From Roseiarcus sp036488815 (GTDB lineage Bacteria > Pseudomonadota > Alphaproteobacteria > Rhizobiales > Beijerinckiaceae), in contig DASXGX010000017.1 in assembly GCA_036488815.1 (NCBI GenBank), positions 1 to 64,000 on the forward strand: a stretch of DNA of 64,000 bases, in the 5' to 3' direction. This document shows positions 30,629-40,856 of the stretch, in pieces. Made by a program: the position numbers and the translations under genes. Position 1 is the stretch's first letter. Every line of letters starts with the position of its first letter. Under the pieces are notes generated by a model, which was given only the letters and a program-made list of their open reading frames with translations, had not been told where the DNA came from and searched no databases.

Positions 30629-33211
30629 GTGGCTGCTGACGAGCGCACCGGAGCCTTCCACCGTAACGCGCGGCCCGGCGCCGGCGCGGGCTTCGACGCG
30701 TTGGCGCGGCGAGCCGAAGCGGTGCTCCTCTTCGAGCGGATTTGGCCAGCGCTTGCTTGGGCGGGCGCGGCTGTCGCTTTGTTTCTCGCCGTTTCCTGGC
30801 TCGGCGTGTGGTTCGTCTCGCCCCGCGCGGCGCGCGTCGCCGGCGTCGTCCTGTTCGCGGTGCTGCTGTTCGCGGCGCTGGCGCCGCTCGCATGGCTGCG
30901 ACGGCCAACCCGCGAAGAAACGTTGGCGCGCGTCGATCGCGACGCTCACGCGCCGCACCGACCCGCCGCATCCTTCGACGATCGGCTCGCCGCCCAGGCG
31001 GACGATCCCGCCACCCGGGCGCTGTGGGACCTACATCGGCGCCGCCTCGCCGAGGAGGTCCAACGCATCCCGCCGGCTTCCCCCTCGCCGCGCATGGTCC
31101 TGCGCGACCCCCGCGCGCTGCGCTTCGGCGTGGTGCTGCTCGCGGTTTGCGCCGGCCTCGTCGCAGGCCCCGAGCGTTACGCGCGCCTCGCCGCCGCGTT
31201 CGACTGGCGCGGGAGTACCACCGCCCTCGCCGCCGCGCGGCTCGACGCCTGGATCGATCCGCCGCCCTACACCGGCAAGCCGCCGATCCTGATCGACGTC
31301 GCAACGCGGGACCCCGCCGCCAGGACGATCGTTACCCCGGAGGGCTCGGTGCTCGTCGTGCGCGCCGACCCGCGCGAGATCGACACGCAGGTCCACGGCG
31401 GCCTCGCGCCGGTTACGAACGACAAGCCGGCTCCGACAGCGCCCGGGCCGGTCGAGCGGCGCTGGACCGTGCGCGGCGACGGCGGCTTCACGGTGCGGCG
31501 CGACGGTTCGGCCTTGGGGAGCTTCAGCATCTCTTCAATTCCGAGCGGCAAGCCGACGATCTCGCTGCTCGAGCCGCCGCGCCCAAACATCAGCGGCTCG
31601 CTGACGCTGCACTACAGCGTCGCCGACCGCTACGGCGTCGCCAGCGCCGAGGCCGAATTCGCCGCCAAGCCCGCCGGCGCGGACGCCAAGCCGGCGCCTC
31701 GGGCGCTGATGGAGGCGCCGAAGCTGCCGTTGCAATTGCCCTCGACGGTCAGTGGCGCCGGCGAAGCCTCGACCACGAGCGACCTTGCGCAGCACCCCTG
31801 GGCGGGCGCCGAGGTCATCATGACGCTGAAGGCGACCGGGCTTTCGGGTGCCGTCGGCGCAAGCGCTCCGGTGACGATCACTCTGCCCCAGCGCGATTTT
31901 CACAATCCGCTGGCGCGCGCCCTCGTCGAGCAGCGGCGCAAGTTGATCCTCGATCCTGACCACGACCCGCCGCATCTCGCCAAGGCGGTCGGGGCGTTGA
32001 TGATTGCGCCGGACGTCTTCGGCGTCAGCGCCGGCGTCTACCTCGGCCTGCGCACGGTGAAGGCCCGCGTCGATGACGCGCGAAGCGACGCCGATCTGAT
32101 CGCCGTCGCCGATCTTTTGTGGACGATGGCGGTTCAGATCGAGGACGGCGACGCCTCGCAGGCGCAGCGCGATCTGCGCGCCGCCGAGCAGCGGCTGCGC
32201 GAAGCGTTGCAGCGCGGCGCGAGCGACGACGAGATCCGCAAGCTCACCAAGGAGCTTCGCGACGCCGCCGAGCGCTACATGCGCGATCTCGCCCAGCAGA
32301 ACCCCAACGCCGAGCCGGACGCCAACGGCTCGCCGATGGAGCAGAAAGACCTCGAGAGCATGCTCGATCGCCTGGAGGACACCGCCCGCAACGGCGCGCG
32401 CGAGGACGCCCAGGCGATGCTCGACCAGCTGCAGAACATGTTCGAGAACATGCGCGGCGCCCGTCAGGCGGACCAGGACCCGACCAGCCGCGAATTGCGC
32501 AAGCAACTCAGTGAGCTCGAAAAGCTGCTGCACGACCAACAGGGATTGCGCGACGAGACGTTCCGGCGCGATCAGCGCGAGCGGATGCGTCGCGACGGGC
32601 GCAACGAAGACGGTTCGCAGCAGCCGCAAGCGGGCGAAGGCGATCAGCAGGACGGCCAGCCGTCGCTCGAGCAGCGCCAGCGCGCGTTGCGCGACCGTCT
32701 CGCCGAATTGCAGCGGCGGCTCAAGACTCTCGGCATGAAAGGTGAGAAGGGATTCGACGACGCCCAGGGCGACATGAAGGAGGCCGAGGGCGATCTGAAC
32801 GGCGATGGCGAAGGCCAGGGTCAGGGCCAAAAGCCGGGAGACACCCCTGGCGAGGGCGACGCCGACGGCGGCGCGCCGACAGGCAAGGGCAAGGCGGTGG
32901 ACGCCCAGGGGCGCGCGCTGCAAGCCCTCCGCGACGGCGCGCAAGGCCTGCAGCAGCAGATGCAGGGCGGCGGCGACGGCCAGGGCTATGCGGCGACGGG
33001 GCGACGCCCGGGCGATCCGCGACAGGGCCGCGACCCGCTCGGCCGCGAATCGGGCGACCAGCGCGGCGCGACGGAAGGCGTTCTCAACGGCGGGCCGGAC
33101 GTCGCCGCGCGCGCTCGCCGGGTGCTCGAGGAGTTGCGGCGGCGTCTCTCCGATCCGAACCGGCCGACTGACGAGCGCGACTATCTCGAACGCCTTTTGC
33201 GCCGCGATTGA
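30629..33211 (+). CDS. DUF4175 / TIGR02302-family membrane protein
   Basis: Protein of 860 residues of a family confined to alphaproteobacteria. Two transmembrane helices near residues 40-90 (WAGAAVALFLAVSWLGVWF, GVVLFAVLLFAALAPLAWL) and a third near residue 165, then a large periplasmic part. Residues about 500-700 form long Gln/Glu/Arg-rich helices (probable coiled coil), and about 730-830 is Gly/Gln-rich and disordered. The GTG start at 30629 lies 53 bases after lysA. Its role is unknown; the location beside lysA suggests envelope work. Confidence 0.85.
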   Translation: MAADERTGAFHRNARPGAGAGFDALARRAEAVLLFERIWPALAWAGAAVALFLAVSWLGVWFVSPRAARVAGVVLFAVLLFAALAPLAWLRRPTREETLARVDRDAHAPHRPAASFDDRLAAQADDPATRALWDLHRRRLAEEVQRIPPASPSPRMVLRDPRALRFGVVLLAVCAGLVAGPERYARLAAAFDWRGSTTALAAARLDAWIDPPPYTGKPPILIDVATRDPAARTIVTPEGSVLVVRADPREIDTQVHGGLAPVTNDKPAPTAPGPVERRWTVRGDGGFTVRRDGSALGSFSISSIPSGKPTISLLEPPRPNISGSLTLHYSVADRYGVASAEAEFAAKPAGADAKPAPRALMEAPKLPLQLPSTVSGAGEASTTSDLAQHPWAGAEVIMTLKATGLSGAVGASAPVTITLPQRDFHNPLARALVEQRRKLILDPDHDPPHLAKAVGALMIAPDVFGVSAGVYLGLRTVKARVDDARSDADLIAVADLLWTMAVQIEDGDASQAQRDLRAAEQRLREALQRGASDDEIRKLTKELRDAAERYMRDLAQQNPNAEPDANGSPMEQKDLESMLDRLEDTARNGAREDAQAMLDQLQNMFENMRGARQADQDPTSRELRKQLSELEKLLHDQQGLRDETFRRDQRERMRRDGRNEDGSQQPQAGEGDQQDGQPSLEQRQRALRDRLAELQRRLKTLGMKGEKGFDDAQGDMKEAEGDLNGDGEGQGQGQKPGDTPGEGDADGGAPTGKGKAVDAQGRALQALRDGAQGLQQQMQGGGDGQGYAATGRRPGDPRQGRDPLGRESGDQRGATEGVLNGGPDVAARARRVLEELRRRLSDPNRPTDERDYLERLLRRD

Positions 33212-33292
33212 CGCGCGCAGCCGAATCGCGGCGCTCTTGCTGAAGACGCCGCGGGTCTCTCTCACAGGCGTTTCACGCGGGAGGCCGCCCCT

Positions 33293-33484
33293 ATGAGCTC
33301 GTTCTCCAATAGCATCGTCGCGATCGTGATCGTCGCAGTCGCCGTGGTGCTGGCGCTCGGCCTGCTCAATCTGGTTCGCCAGGGAGCCGGCAATACGTCA
33401 CAGAAACTGATGCGCTGGCGCGTCGGGCTCCAGTTCCTCGCAATCATCGTGATCGTAGTCGTGCTGCTGATGCGCGCGCACTAG
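33293..33484 (+). CDS. HIG1-domain small membrane protein
   Basis: Protein of 63 residues with two transmembrane helices, AIVIVAVAVVLALGLLNLV and FLAIIVIVVVLLM, joined by a short basic loop RQGAGNTSQKLMRWRVGLQ. This matches the HIG1 (hypoxia-induced gene 1) fold, linked with cytochrome oxidase assembly in alphaproteobacteria and mitochondria. A CGGGAGG ribosome site precedes it. It stands next to the cobalamin adenosyltransferase gene in the same direction. Confidence 0.85.
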   Translation: MSSFSNSIVAIVIVAVAVVLALGLLNLVRQGAGNTSQKLMRWRVGLQFLAIIVIVVVLLMRAH

Positions 33485-33499
33485 CGCGTTGCTGGAAGA

Positions 33500-33640
33500 C
33501 TCCCTCTCCCCAGGCGCGGGGAGAGGGTCGGGGGTGAGGGGCTTTTGGTGGTTGGCCGGAGGCGTGCGGCTCATCACCCGGCCCCACATCCTGACCTTCT
33601 CCCCGCAAGCGCGGAGAAGGGATCCCGTGCGTCAACCTAG
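33500..33640. repeat. Pair of interspersed hairpin repeats
   Basis: Two stems: CCCTCTCCCC-type at 33502-33527 and CCTTCTCC-type at 33595-33620, separated by GGTGAGGGGC- and TCATCACCCG-like arms. This is the same hairpin class as at 648-845. They fill the gap between the HIG1 gene and the adenosyltransferase gene; no gene is seen. Confidence 0.6.
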
Positions 33641-33688
33641 CAGCGGCACGCTTCTAGAATTCGGGCTCGAAGGCTTCAGGAGCAAGGA

Positions 33689-34290
33689 ATGGTTCGCCTC
33701 AACAAAATTTACACCCGTACTGGCGACGACGGATCGACCGGCCTCGGCGACGGATCGCGTCGGTCCAAATTCGACCTGAGAGTCGCCGCGTTCGGCGAGG
33801 TCGACGAGACCAATTGCGCCATCGGCCTTGCGCGATTGACGACGCAAGGGCGCGAAGACGTGCGGCTCGCGGCGATCGACGCCACTTTGACGCGCGTGCA
33901 GAACGAATTGTTCGATCTCGGCGCCGATCTCTGCGCGCCGCCTGCCGCCGACGCGCCGGATCAGCGCTTGCGCATCGTGCCAGGCCAGGCCGAGCGGCTC
34001 GAGCGCGACATCGACGCGCTGAACGCCGATCTGGCGCCGCTGCGCTCCTTCGTTCTGCCGGGAGGTTCGGCCGCGGCGGCGGCGCTGCATCAGGCTCGCG
34101 CAATTTGCCGGCGCGCAGAACGGAGCATCGTCGCGCTCGCCGCGAGCGAAGGCGAGACGGTGGGCGCGCCCGCGCTCGCCTACATCAACCGGCTGTCGGA
34201 TTACCTCTTCGTCGCGGCGCGCAGCGCCAACGACGCGGGCCGCGCCGACGTGCTATGGGTTCCCGGCGCAAGCCAAAGCGAGACATTTTG

Positions 34291-34291
<1 letters not shown>
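33689..34291 (+). CDS. Cob(I)yrinic acid a,c-diamide / cobalamin adenosyltransferase, PduO type
   Basis: Adds the adenosyl group to cob(I)alamin, 200 residues. KIYTRTGDDGSTGLGDG at residues 6-22 is the ATP-binding N-terminal motif and AFGEVDETNCAIGLAR follows; RRAERSIVAL and YINRLSDYLFVAAR complete the PduO/MMAB pattern. An AGGAGCAAGGAATGG start region supports ATG 33689. It overlaps the FAH-family gene (TGATG). Confidence 0.94.
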
Positions 34292-34985
<694 letters not shown>

Positions 34986-34989
<4 letters not shown>

Positions 34990-36092
34990 GCGCCGGCGAG
35001 ATCGCGACCGCGATCGGCGTCATCAGCGGCACGTCGATGGACGGAATCGACGTCGCCCTGATCCGCAGCGACGGGCGCTCGCGGGTCGACACCGGCCCCG
35101 GCGCCACGTTCTCCTATCCCCCTGAGGTCGGCGCCGCGCTGCGCGAGGTCGTCGCCGAGCCGGAGCGCGCGCTTCAACCGCTGGAAGCGCTCGAAACCGC
35201 GGTGACGGACGCGCATGTCGCCGCGATCGAGGCCTTCATGGCGCGTTTCGCCGTCGATCGCCGTTCAGTCGCGGTCGTCGGCATGCACGGACAGACGGTG
35301 TTGCATCGCCCGAACGAGCGCTTCACCCGCCAGCTCTGCGACGGACGGCGAGCCGCCGCCGCGCTCGGCGTCGATGTCGTCAACGACTTCCGCTCGGCGG
35401 ACGTCGCCGCTGGGGGCGAAGGCGCGCCCCTCGTTCCCCTTTACCACGCCGCAATGAGCGCCGGGCTCGAACGGCCGCTGACGCTGCTCAACTGGGGCGG
35501 CGTCGGCAATGTCACCTACCTCGGCCCGAGCGGCGAGATCGTCGCGTTCGACACCGGCCCAGCAAACGCGCTGCTCGACGATTTCGTCGCACGCCGGCGC
35601 GGCGTCAGCCACGACGAGGGCGGCGCGCTGGCGGCGTCCGGCAAGGTCGACGAGGCGCTGCTGGCGCGCTTCATCGGCGACGCCTTTTTCGACCGGCCGC
35701 CGCCGAAATCGCTCGACCGCAACCATTTCCACGAGGTCATGCGCGCCGTAGAGCCGCTCGACGACGCCGCTGGCGCGGCGACGCTCGCCGCCTTCACGGT
35801 CGAGGCGACGGCCGCGGCGACGCGTCACTTCCCGGCCGTTTCCTCGCGCTGGCTCGTCTGCGGCGGAGGCCGGCGCAACCAGACCTTGATGCGCGCGCTG
35901 GCGGCTCGGCTCGCGGCCGTGATCGAACCGATCGAGGCGATCGGCTTCGACGGCGACGTGATCGAGGCGCAGTGTTTCGCCTATCTCGCGCTTCGCTCGC
36001 AGCAGGGATTGCCGCTGTCGCTGCCGACGACGACCGGTGCGCCGCGCCCGCTGACCGGCGGCGTGCTTTGGCCGGCTACCCGGTCGAACTAA
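34986..36092 (+). CDS. anmK: Anhydro-N-acetylmuramic acid kinase
   Basis: Phosphorylates and opens anhydroMurNAc in peptidoglycan recycling, 368 residues. GVISGTSMDGIDVALI at the start, GMHGQTVLHRP, NWGGVGNVTYL, FDTGPANALLDD and the C-terminal CGGGRRNQTLM are all AnmK. It starts within the FAH-family stop and is followed by two strong hairpins. Confidence 0.96.
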
Positions 36093-36094
36093 AA

Positions 36095-36123
36095 ACGCCG
36101 CACGGTCGGGGACCGGGCGGCGT
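36095..36123 (+). terminator. Terminator hairpin directly after anmK
   Basis: ACGCCGC at 36095 pairs with GCGGCGT ending at 36123, with an inner CGGTC/GACCG stem. It lies three bases after the anmK stop. Only a weak pyrimidine stretch follows; in the opposite direction it is followed by a TTTTT run, so it may also stop leftward transcripts. Confidence 0.6.
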
Positions 36124-36142
36124 CTCCAATAAGAAAGGCTTC

Positions 36143-36184
36143 AAATGCTCCGACGCGGAGGCGAGGCCCCGCGTCGGAGCATTT
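36143..36184. terminator. 16-bp perfect hairpin between convergent anmK and nitroreductase
   Basis: AAATGCTCCGACGCGG (36143-36158) is the perfect reverse complement of the segment at 36169-36184, with a 10-base loop. A and T ends on both sides fit a bidirectional terminator between converging genes. Confidence 0.75.
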
Positions 36185-36205
36185 GCTGCAACCGGTTCGG
36201 CGCCG

Positions 36206-36814
36206 TTAGGCGAACGAGGCGACCTGCTCGAAGTCGAAGCGCGGGCTGCGCGGGAAGAGCTTCGCAGCGTCGCCATAGCCGATGTTGATCAGGACGTTCG
36301 ATTTCACGTCCGTCCCGGCGAAGAATTCCGCGTCGACCTTGGCGTTGTCGAAACCGGTCATCGGGCCGGTGTCGAGGCCGACCGCGCGCAAGGCGAGGAT
36401 GAGATAAGCGACCTGCAGCGTGCCGTTCTGGAAAGCGCTGCGCTCGGCGAAGGCGGAGTTACCGGAGAACCAGCCCTTGACGTCGGCGTGCGGGAAGAGA
36501 AACGGGAGATGCTCGTAGAACTTGACGTCGTAGCCGACGATCGCCGTGACCGGCGCCACCTTGGTCTTCTCGAGATTGCCCGCCATCAGGGCCGGCGCGA
36601 GACGCTCCTTGCCCTCGGGCGTGCGAACAAACACGACGCGCATGGAGGAAAGGTTGACGCTGGTCGGGCCCATCTTCGCCAGATCGACGGCTTTCCGCAG
36701 CAGTTCCTCCGGCACGGGCTTGTCGAGAAAAACGTTGTGGGTGCGGGCTTCCGTAAAGAGCTGGGCAGCGGCTTCGGGAGCGATGAATTTGGGTTCGGCG
36801 ACGTGGACGTTCAT
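36206..36814 (-). CDS. Nitroreductase-family protein (RutE/HadB-like)
   Basis: FMN-dependent oxidoreductase, 202 residues. KMGPTSVNLSSMRVVFVRTPEGKERL is typical of the malonic semialdehyde reductase (RutE)-like group, as is the C-terminal NVLINIGYGDAAKLFPRSPR. The start MNVHVAEPKF at 36814 follows GAGGGAT. The adjacent LysR gene is divergent, 104 bases away, and is the likely regulator. No rut pyrimidine genes accompany it, so it may act on other carbonyl or nitro compounds. Confidence 0.88.
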   Translation of the reverse strand: MNVHVAEPKFIAPEAAAQLFTEARTHNVFLDKPVPEELLRKAVDLAKMGPTSVNLSSMRVVFVRTPEGKERLAPALMAGNLEKTKVAPVTAIVGYDVKFYEHLPFLFPHADVKGWFSGNSAFAERSAFQNGTLQVAYLILALRAVGLDTGPMTGFDNAKVDAEFFAGTDVKSNVLINIGYGDAAKLFPRSPRFDFEQVASFA

Positions 36815-36918
36815 TTGAGTCGATCCCTCAGTAGGGTTGCAGTGCACAAGAGATGAGGCTTGCGCTCCATCATTGCAATCGGCAAAATAGTGCTGGAACA
36901 CATCAGATGAGGTGATGG

Positions 36919-37848
36919 ATGTTCGACCCCCTGACGCTCGACCAGATGCGAGTCCTGGTCACTGTCGCGGACGCCGGCTCATTTTCTGCTGCAGCGCGAA
37001 AGCTGAGCCGCGTGCAATCGGCGATTTCCCAGTCCGTGCAAGCGATGGAGGGAACGCTGGGCCTGGCTCTCTTCGACCGCTCGAACCGGACCCCCGTTCT
37101 GACCGACGCCGGGCAGGCGGTCGTCAAGGACGCGCGCAGCATCCTCGAAAGCGCGAAGGCGATGCGCGCGCGAGCGGAAAGCATGGCGGCGGATGTGGAG
37201 GCGGAGCTGACGCTCGCGGTCGACGCGATCTTCCCGATCCCGCTGCTGATGGAAAGTCTCAATGCGCTGCGAGGCGAATATCCCAAGCTTCCGGCGACGG
37301 TCTTCACCGAGGCGCTGGGCGGCGCCGAGCAGCGCCTGCGCGAGGGGGCTGCGCGCATGGCGATCTACACCCTGCCGGGTGGGCCCCCGCGCGACGTGAC
37401 CGCGGAGTTTCTCACGCGCATCGCTCTGGTTCCGGTCGTTGCGGCGTGCCATCCGTTGGCCCAGGCTGAAGGACCGCTCACGCGCGAGGCGCTCGAGCCG
37501 CATGTCCAACTCGTGCTGACGGATCGCACGTCGGTAACGCAGAATTTACAGGGCGGCGTCGTCAGCCCGCATGTCTGGCGGTTCGCCGATCTCTCCACGC
37601 GCCTCGATTTCCTGCTTGCCGGTTTCGGCTGGTGCAACATGCCTTGGCACATGGTCGAAATTCATATTCTGGCGGGCCGGCTGAAGCGCCTGACGATCGC
37701 CGATACGATGCCTGTCGAGTTGCCGATCTACGTCGCCCATGAGCGAGGCCGCGGCCTCGGCCGCGCCAGCCGCTGGCTGGTGGGCGACCTCAAGGCCCGA
37801 CTGACGACCTGCCCAGGCGCCCGCGCGAAAGTCGAGATGGTCGCCTGA
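36919..37848 (+). CDS. LysR-family transcriptional regulator
   Basis: Protein of 309 residues with the HTH in VADAGSFSAAARKLSRVQSA and a complete effector domain. The ATG at 36919 gives the standard MFDPLTLDQMRVLVTV start. Divergent from the nitroreductase gene, which it probably controls. Its end faces rpsA across a strong hairpin. Confidence 0.87.
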   Translation: MFDPLTLDQMRVLVTVADAGSFSAAARKLSRVQSAISQSVQAMEGTLGLALFDRSNRTPVLTDAGQAVVKDARSILESAKAMRARAESMAADVEAELTLAVDAIFPIPLLMESLNALRGEYPKLPATVFTEALGGAEQRLREGAARMAIYTLPGGPPRDVTAEFLTRIALVPVVAACHPLAQAEGPLTREALEPHVQLVLTDRTSVTQNLQGGVVSPHVWRFADLSTRLDFLLAGFGWCNMPWHMVEIHILAGRLKRLTIADTMPVELPIYVAHERGRGLGRASRWLVGDLKARLTTCPGARAKVEMVA

Positions 37849-37857
37849 AAAAGAAAA

Positions 37858-37877
37858 GGGCCGGCGCGAGCCGGCCC
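37858..37877 (-). terminator. Terminator for rpsA
   Basis: GGGCCGGC-GCGA-GCCGGCCC, a perfect 8-bp stem with tetraloop. On the minus strand TTTTCTTTTT follows directly, a classic intrinsic terminator. A second, weaker stem lies at 37894-37918. Confidence 0.85.
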
Positions 37878-37935
37878 CCGTAGGCAAGGATCCCGTCTCG
37901 CCGCGATGCGGGGAGACGAAGATTCCGTCAGCCTC

Positions 37936-39666
37936 TCACTCGCCCTTCTTGGCGCGCGCCTTGAGCGCGGCGCCGAGAATGTCGCCGAGCGAAGCACCCG
38001 AGTCGGCCGAGCCGTACTGCGCGATCGCTTCCTTCTCTTCGGCGACTTCGAGCGCCTTGATCGACACCGCGATCTTGCGGGCGCGGCGGTCGAACTGCGT
38101 GATCCGGGCGTCGACCTTCTCGCCGACCGAGAACCGCTCCGGCCGCTGGTCGCCACGGTCGCGCGCGAGCTCGTTGCGCTTGATGAAGGCCGTCAGGTCG
38201 GTGCCGGCGATCTTCACCTCGATGCCGCCGTCCTTGACCTCGATCACCTCGCAGGTGACGACCGAGCCCTTGCGGAGCTCGCCTTCGCCGCCTTCCTCGC
38301 TCACCTTCTTCTGCGAGAATGGGTCGCTGGCGAGCTGCTTGACGCCGAGCGCGATGCGCTCCTTCTCGATGTCGACGTCGAGGACCTTGGCGCTGACGCG
38401 GTCGCCCTTCTTGTATTCCTCGATCGCCTGCTCGCCAGGCTTCGACCAGTCGAGATCGGAGAGGTGCACCATGCCGTCGACGTCGCCGTCGAGCCCGATG
38501 AAGAGGCCGAACTCGGTCTTGTTCTTGACCTCGCCCTCGACGGTCGATCCAACGGGATGCTTGGAGGCGAAGGCCTCCCACGGGTTCTGCAGCGTCTGCT
38601 TGAGACCCAGCGAAATGCGGCGCTTGGAGGCGTCGACTTCGAGCACCTGAACCTCGACCTCCTGGCTGGTCGAAATGATCTTGCCGGGATGGACGTTCTT
38701 CTTGGTCCAGGACATCTCGGAGACGTGGATCAGTCCCTCGATGCCGGGTTCCAGCTCGACGAACGCGCCGTAGTCGGTGATGTTCGTCACGCGGCCCTTG
38801 AGGCGCTGGTTGACGCTGTAGCGCTGCTCGATCGCCGCCCAGGGATCTTCCTGGAGCTGCTTCATGCCGAGCGAGATGCGGTGCGTCTCGTGGTTGATCT
38901 TGATGATGCGGACCTTCACCGTCTGACCGATGCTGAGCACCTCGGTCGGATGGTTGACGCGCCGCCAGGCGATGTCGGTGACGTGCAGCAGGCCGTCGAT
39001 ACCGCCGAGGTCGACGAACGCGCCGTAGTCGGTGATGTTCTTGACGGTGCCTTCGATCACCTGACCTTCAGCAAGGTTGGCGACGATCTCGTGACGCTGC
39101 TCGGCGCGGCTCTCTTCGAGCACGGTGCGGCGCGAAACGACGATGTTGCCGCGGCGACGGTCCATCTTGAGGATCTGGAACGGCTGCGGCACGTTCATCA
39201 GCGGCGCGACGTCGCGGACCGGGCGGATGTCGACCTGGCTGCGTGGCAGGAACGCCACGGCGCCGTCGAGGTCGACCGTGAAGCCGCCCTTGACCTGGTT
39301 GAAGATGACGCCTTCGACCTTCTCGGCCTTCTCGAACGCCTGTTCGAGCTTGACCCAGCTCTCCTCGCGACGCGCCTTGTCGCGCGAGATGACGGCTTCG
39401 CCGAGCGCGTTCTCGATGCGCTCGAGGTAGACCTCGACCTCGTCGCCGACCTTGGGCGCGGGATCGCGGCCGTGATTGGTGAATTCCTTCAGCGCGACGC
39501 GGCCCTCGGTCTTCAGACCGATGTCGATCAGCGCCATGTCTTTTTCAATCGCGACGACCCGGCCTTTGACGACCGAGCCCTCGAAGGCTTCGTCCGCGCC
39601 GTAGGTCTCGTTCAAAAGCGCGGTGAAATCCTCGCGCGTCGGCGCGGAGGCGGTGGATAGGGACAT
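37936..39666 (-). CDS. rpsA: 30S ribosomal protein S1
   Basis: mRNA-binding ribosomal protein with six S1 domains, 576 residues. Repeated S1 units such as VKNITDYGAFVDLGGIDGLLHVTDIAW and VTNITDYGAFVELEPGIEGL are visible in register. The start MSLSTASAPTREDF at 39666 follows AGGAGAG. cmk, often just upstream, is not here: a Gly-rich protein gene is. Downstream is an intrinsic terminator. Confidence 0.98.
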   Translation of the reverse strand: MSLSTASAPTREDFTALLNETYGADEAFEGSVVKGRVVAIEKDMALIDIGLKTEGRVALKEFTNHGRDPAPKVGDEVEVYLERIENALGEAVISRDKARREESWVKLEQAFEKAEKVEGVIFNQVKGGFTVDLDGAVAFLPRSQVDIRPVRDVAPLMNVPQPFQILKMDRRRGNIVVSRRTVLEESRAEQRHEIVANLAEGQVIEGTVKNITDYGAFVDLGGIDGLLHVTDIAWRRVNHPTEVLSIGQTVKVRIIKINHETHRISLGMKQLQEDPWAAIEQRYSVNQRLKGRVTNITDYGAFVELEPGIEGLIHVSEMSWTKKNVHPGKIISTSQEVEVQVLEVDASKRRISLGLKQTLQNPWEAFASKHPVGSTVEGEVKNKTEFGLFIGLDGDVDGMVHLSDLDWSKPGEQAIEEYKKGDRVSAKVLDVDIEKERIALGVKQLASDPFSQKKVSEEGGEGELRKGSVVTCEVIEVKDGGIEVKIAGTDLTAFIKRNELARDRGDQRPERFSVGEKVDARITQFDRRARKIAVSIKALEVAEEKEAIAQYGSADSGASLGDILGAALKARAKKGE

Positions 39667-39870
39667 TGTCTCTCCTAAGAGCCCGATGCGGGCGGCGCCG
39701 GCGTGGTTAGCGTTGCGGGGAACTCCCGTCGCCGGATCGGGCCGCAAGCGGATAGGCTTGCTCAGCCCGTCACCGCCTTCTCAGGCGGGCCGGCGCAAGC
39801 GCCGACGACGAAAGCTCATAGGTTAAGCGCGCGGCCGAGGCCACGCGCTTCTGTACAACTACCAAGTTCG

Positions 39871-39896
39871 CGCGCGGCGGGCAAGCCCGCCGCGCG
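39871..39896 (-). terminator. Hairpin after Gly/Tyr-rich gene
   Basis: CGCGCGGCGGGC (39871-39882) pairs with GCCCGCCGCGCG (39885-39896), a 12-bp perfect stem, ten bases past the stop of the Gly/Tyr-rich gene. The 39667-39870 interval holds only the rpsA leader; nothing else is seen. Confidence 0.6.
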
Positions 39897-39906
39897 ATTT
39901 CAGCGC

Positions 39907-40593
39907 TCAGTGGTGGAAGTGGCCGCCACCGCCGCCGCCATGGAAGCCGCCACCCGCGAAGCCGCCGCGATGGAAGCCGCCGACTGCGGCGCCGCGGAAG
40001 CCGCCATAACCGCCGCGCCATCCGCCATAGCCGACTCGGCCATAGCCGCCGCGCCAACCATAGCCGCGGTAGCCGCCATACCCATAGCCGCCGTAGCCGC
40101 CATACCCATAGCCGCCGTAATAGGCGGGGTAGCCATAACCGTAGCCGTAGCCGTAGCCGCATCCGTAGCCGTAGCCGTAATACGGCGAGCAGTAACCGCC
40201 GTAGTAGGGATATCCATAGCCATAGCCATAGCCAAGGCCAAGGCCGAGGCCAAGACCAAGGCCGGCCAGCCCGTAGCCCCAGCCGCCATAGCCGCCGCGC
40301 CAGCCGCCGTAGCCGCCGCGCCAGCCGCCATAGCCGCCGCGCCAGCCACCGCCGAAGCCGCCGCCACGAAAGCCGCCACCACGGAAGCCGCCGCCGAAGC
40401 CGCCTCCATGGAAGCCGCCGCCACCTCCCATCCGGAAGGCGACGCGGGTTGTCATGGGCGAGCCGCTAATCGCTTTGCTGACGCTGAGCGGACCTGCAGG
40501 GGGAAGCGCGCTCGCCGTCGTCGGCGCGGCGAGAGCGAAGGCAGCCGTTACGCCGACAGCCTGCAGAGAACAACGAAGAAAGCCCCGTGTCAT
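39907..40593 (-). CDS. Gly/Tyr/Trp-rich secreted repeat protein
   Basis: Protein of 228 residues. A GGAGGA site fixes ATG 40593. Residues 1-30 are a signal peptide (cleavage near ASA-LPP). From about residue 54 the protein is almost only Gly, Tyr, Trp, Arg, Phe and His: GGF/GGG units, three WRGGYGG repeats, an LGLGLGLGLGYGYGYGYP run, then YGGYGYGG units, ending in a His-rich GGGHFHH tail. It is an envelope or extracellular low-complexity protein; two Cys lie in the Tyr-rich part. Function unknown. Confidence 0.75.
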   Translation of the reverse strand: MTRGFLRCSLQAVGVTAAFALAAPTTASALPPAGPLSVSKAISGSPMTTRVAFRMGGGGGFHGGGFGGGFRGGGFRGGGFGGGWRGGYGGWRGGYGGWRGGYGGWGYGLAGLGLGLGLGLGYGYGYGYPYYGGYCSPYYGYGYGCGYGYGYGYGYPAYYGGYGYGGYGGYGYGGYRGYGWRGGYGRVGYGGWRGGYGGFRGAAVGGFHRGGFAGGGFHGGGGGGHFHH

Positions 40594-40856
40594 GGCGCAT
40601 TCCTCCATTTTTAAATTGCGGCCCGAGCGGCCGCGGAACCTCGGAACTAGATGGTAACGGTCGCCCGGCGTTGCAAGGTTCAGTCGTGAGGCCCCGCAGG
40701 TTCGCACGCCGATCGCTGGTCCGCGCAAAACGCGCTTCTCTGGTGAATTTCTTCCGCGGAACCGTGTTTCGCCTTTGCAACGGCTTGGCAGCCGGCAAAT
40801 GGGCGCGTACGCTTTCATCTGGCGTCGCAGAGAACGGCGCACCGGAGAAACGCTTC

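Noticed and set aside
36143..36184. Possible small RNA gene
   Set aside because: The perfect stem with A/T ends between convergent genes is explained by a bidirectional terminator; no promoter is evident.
37906..39660. 584-codon plus-strand frame opposite rpsA
   Set aside because: Composition is Asp/Leu/Val/Arg-rich and mirrors repeated S1 domains; no start signal or homology.
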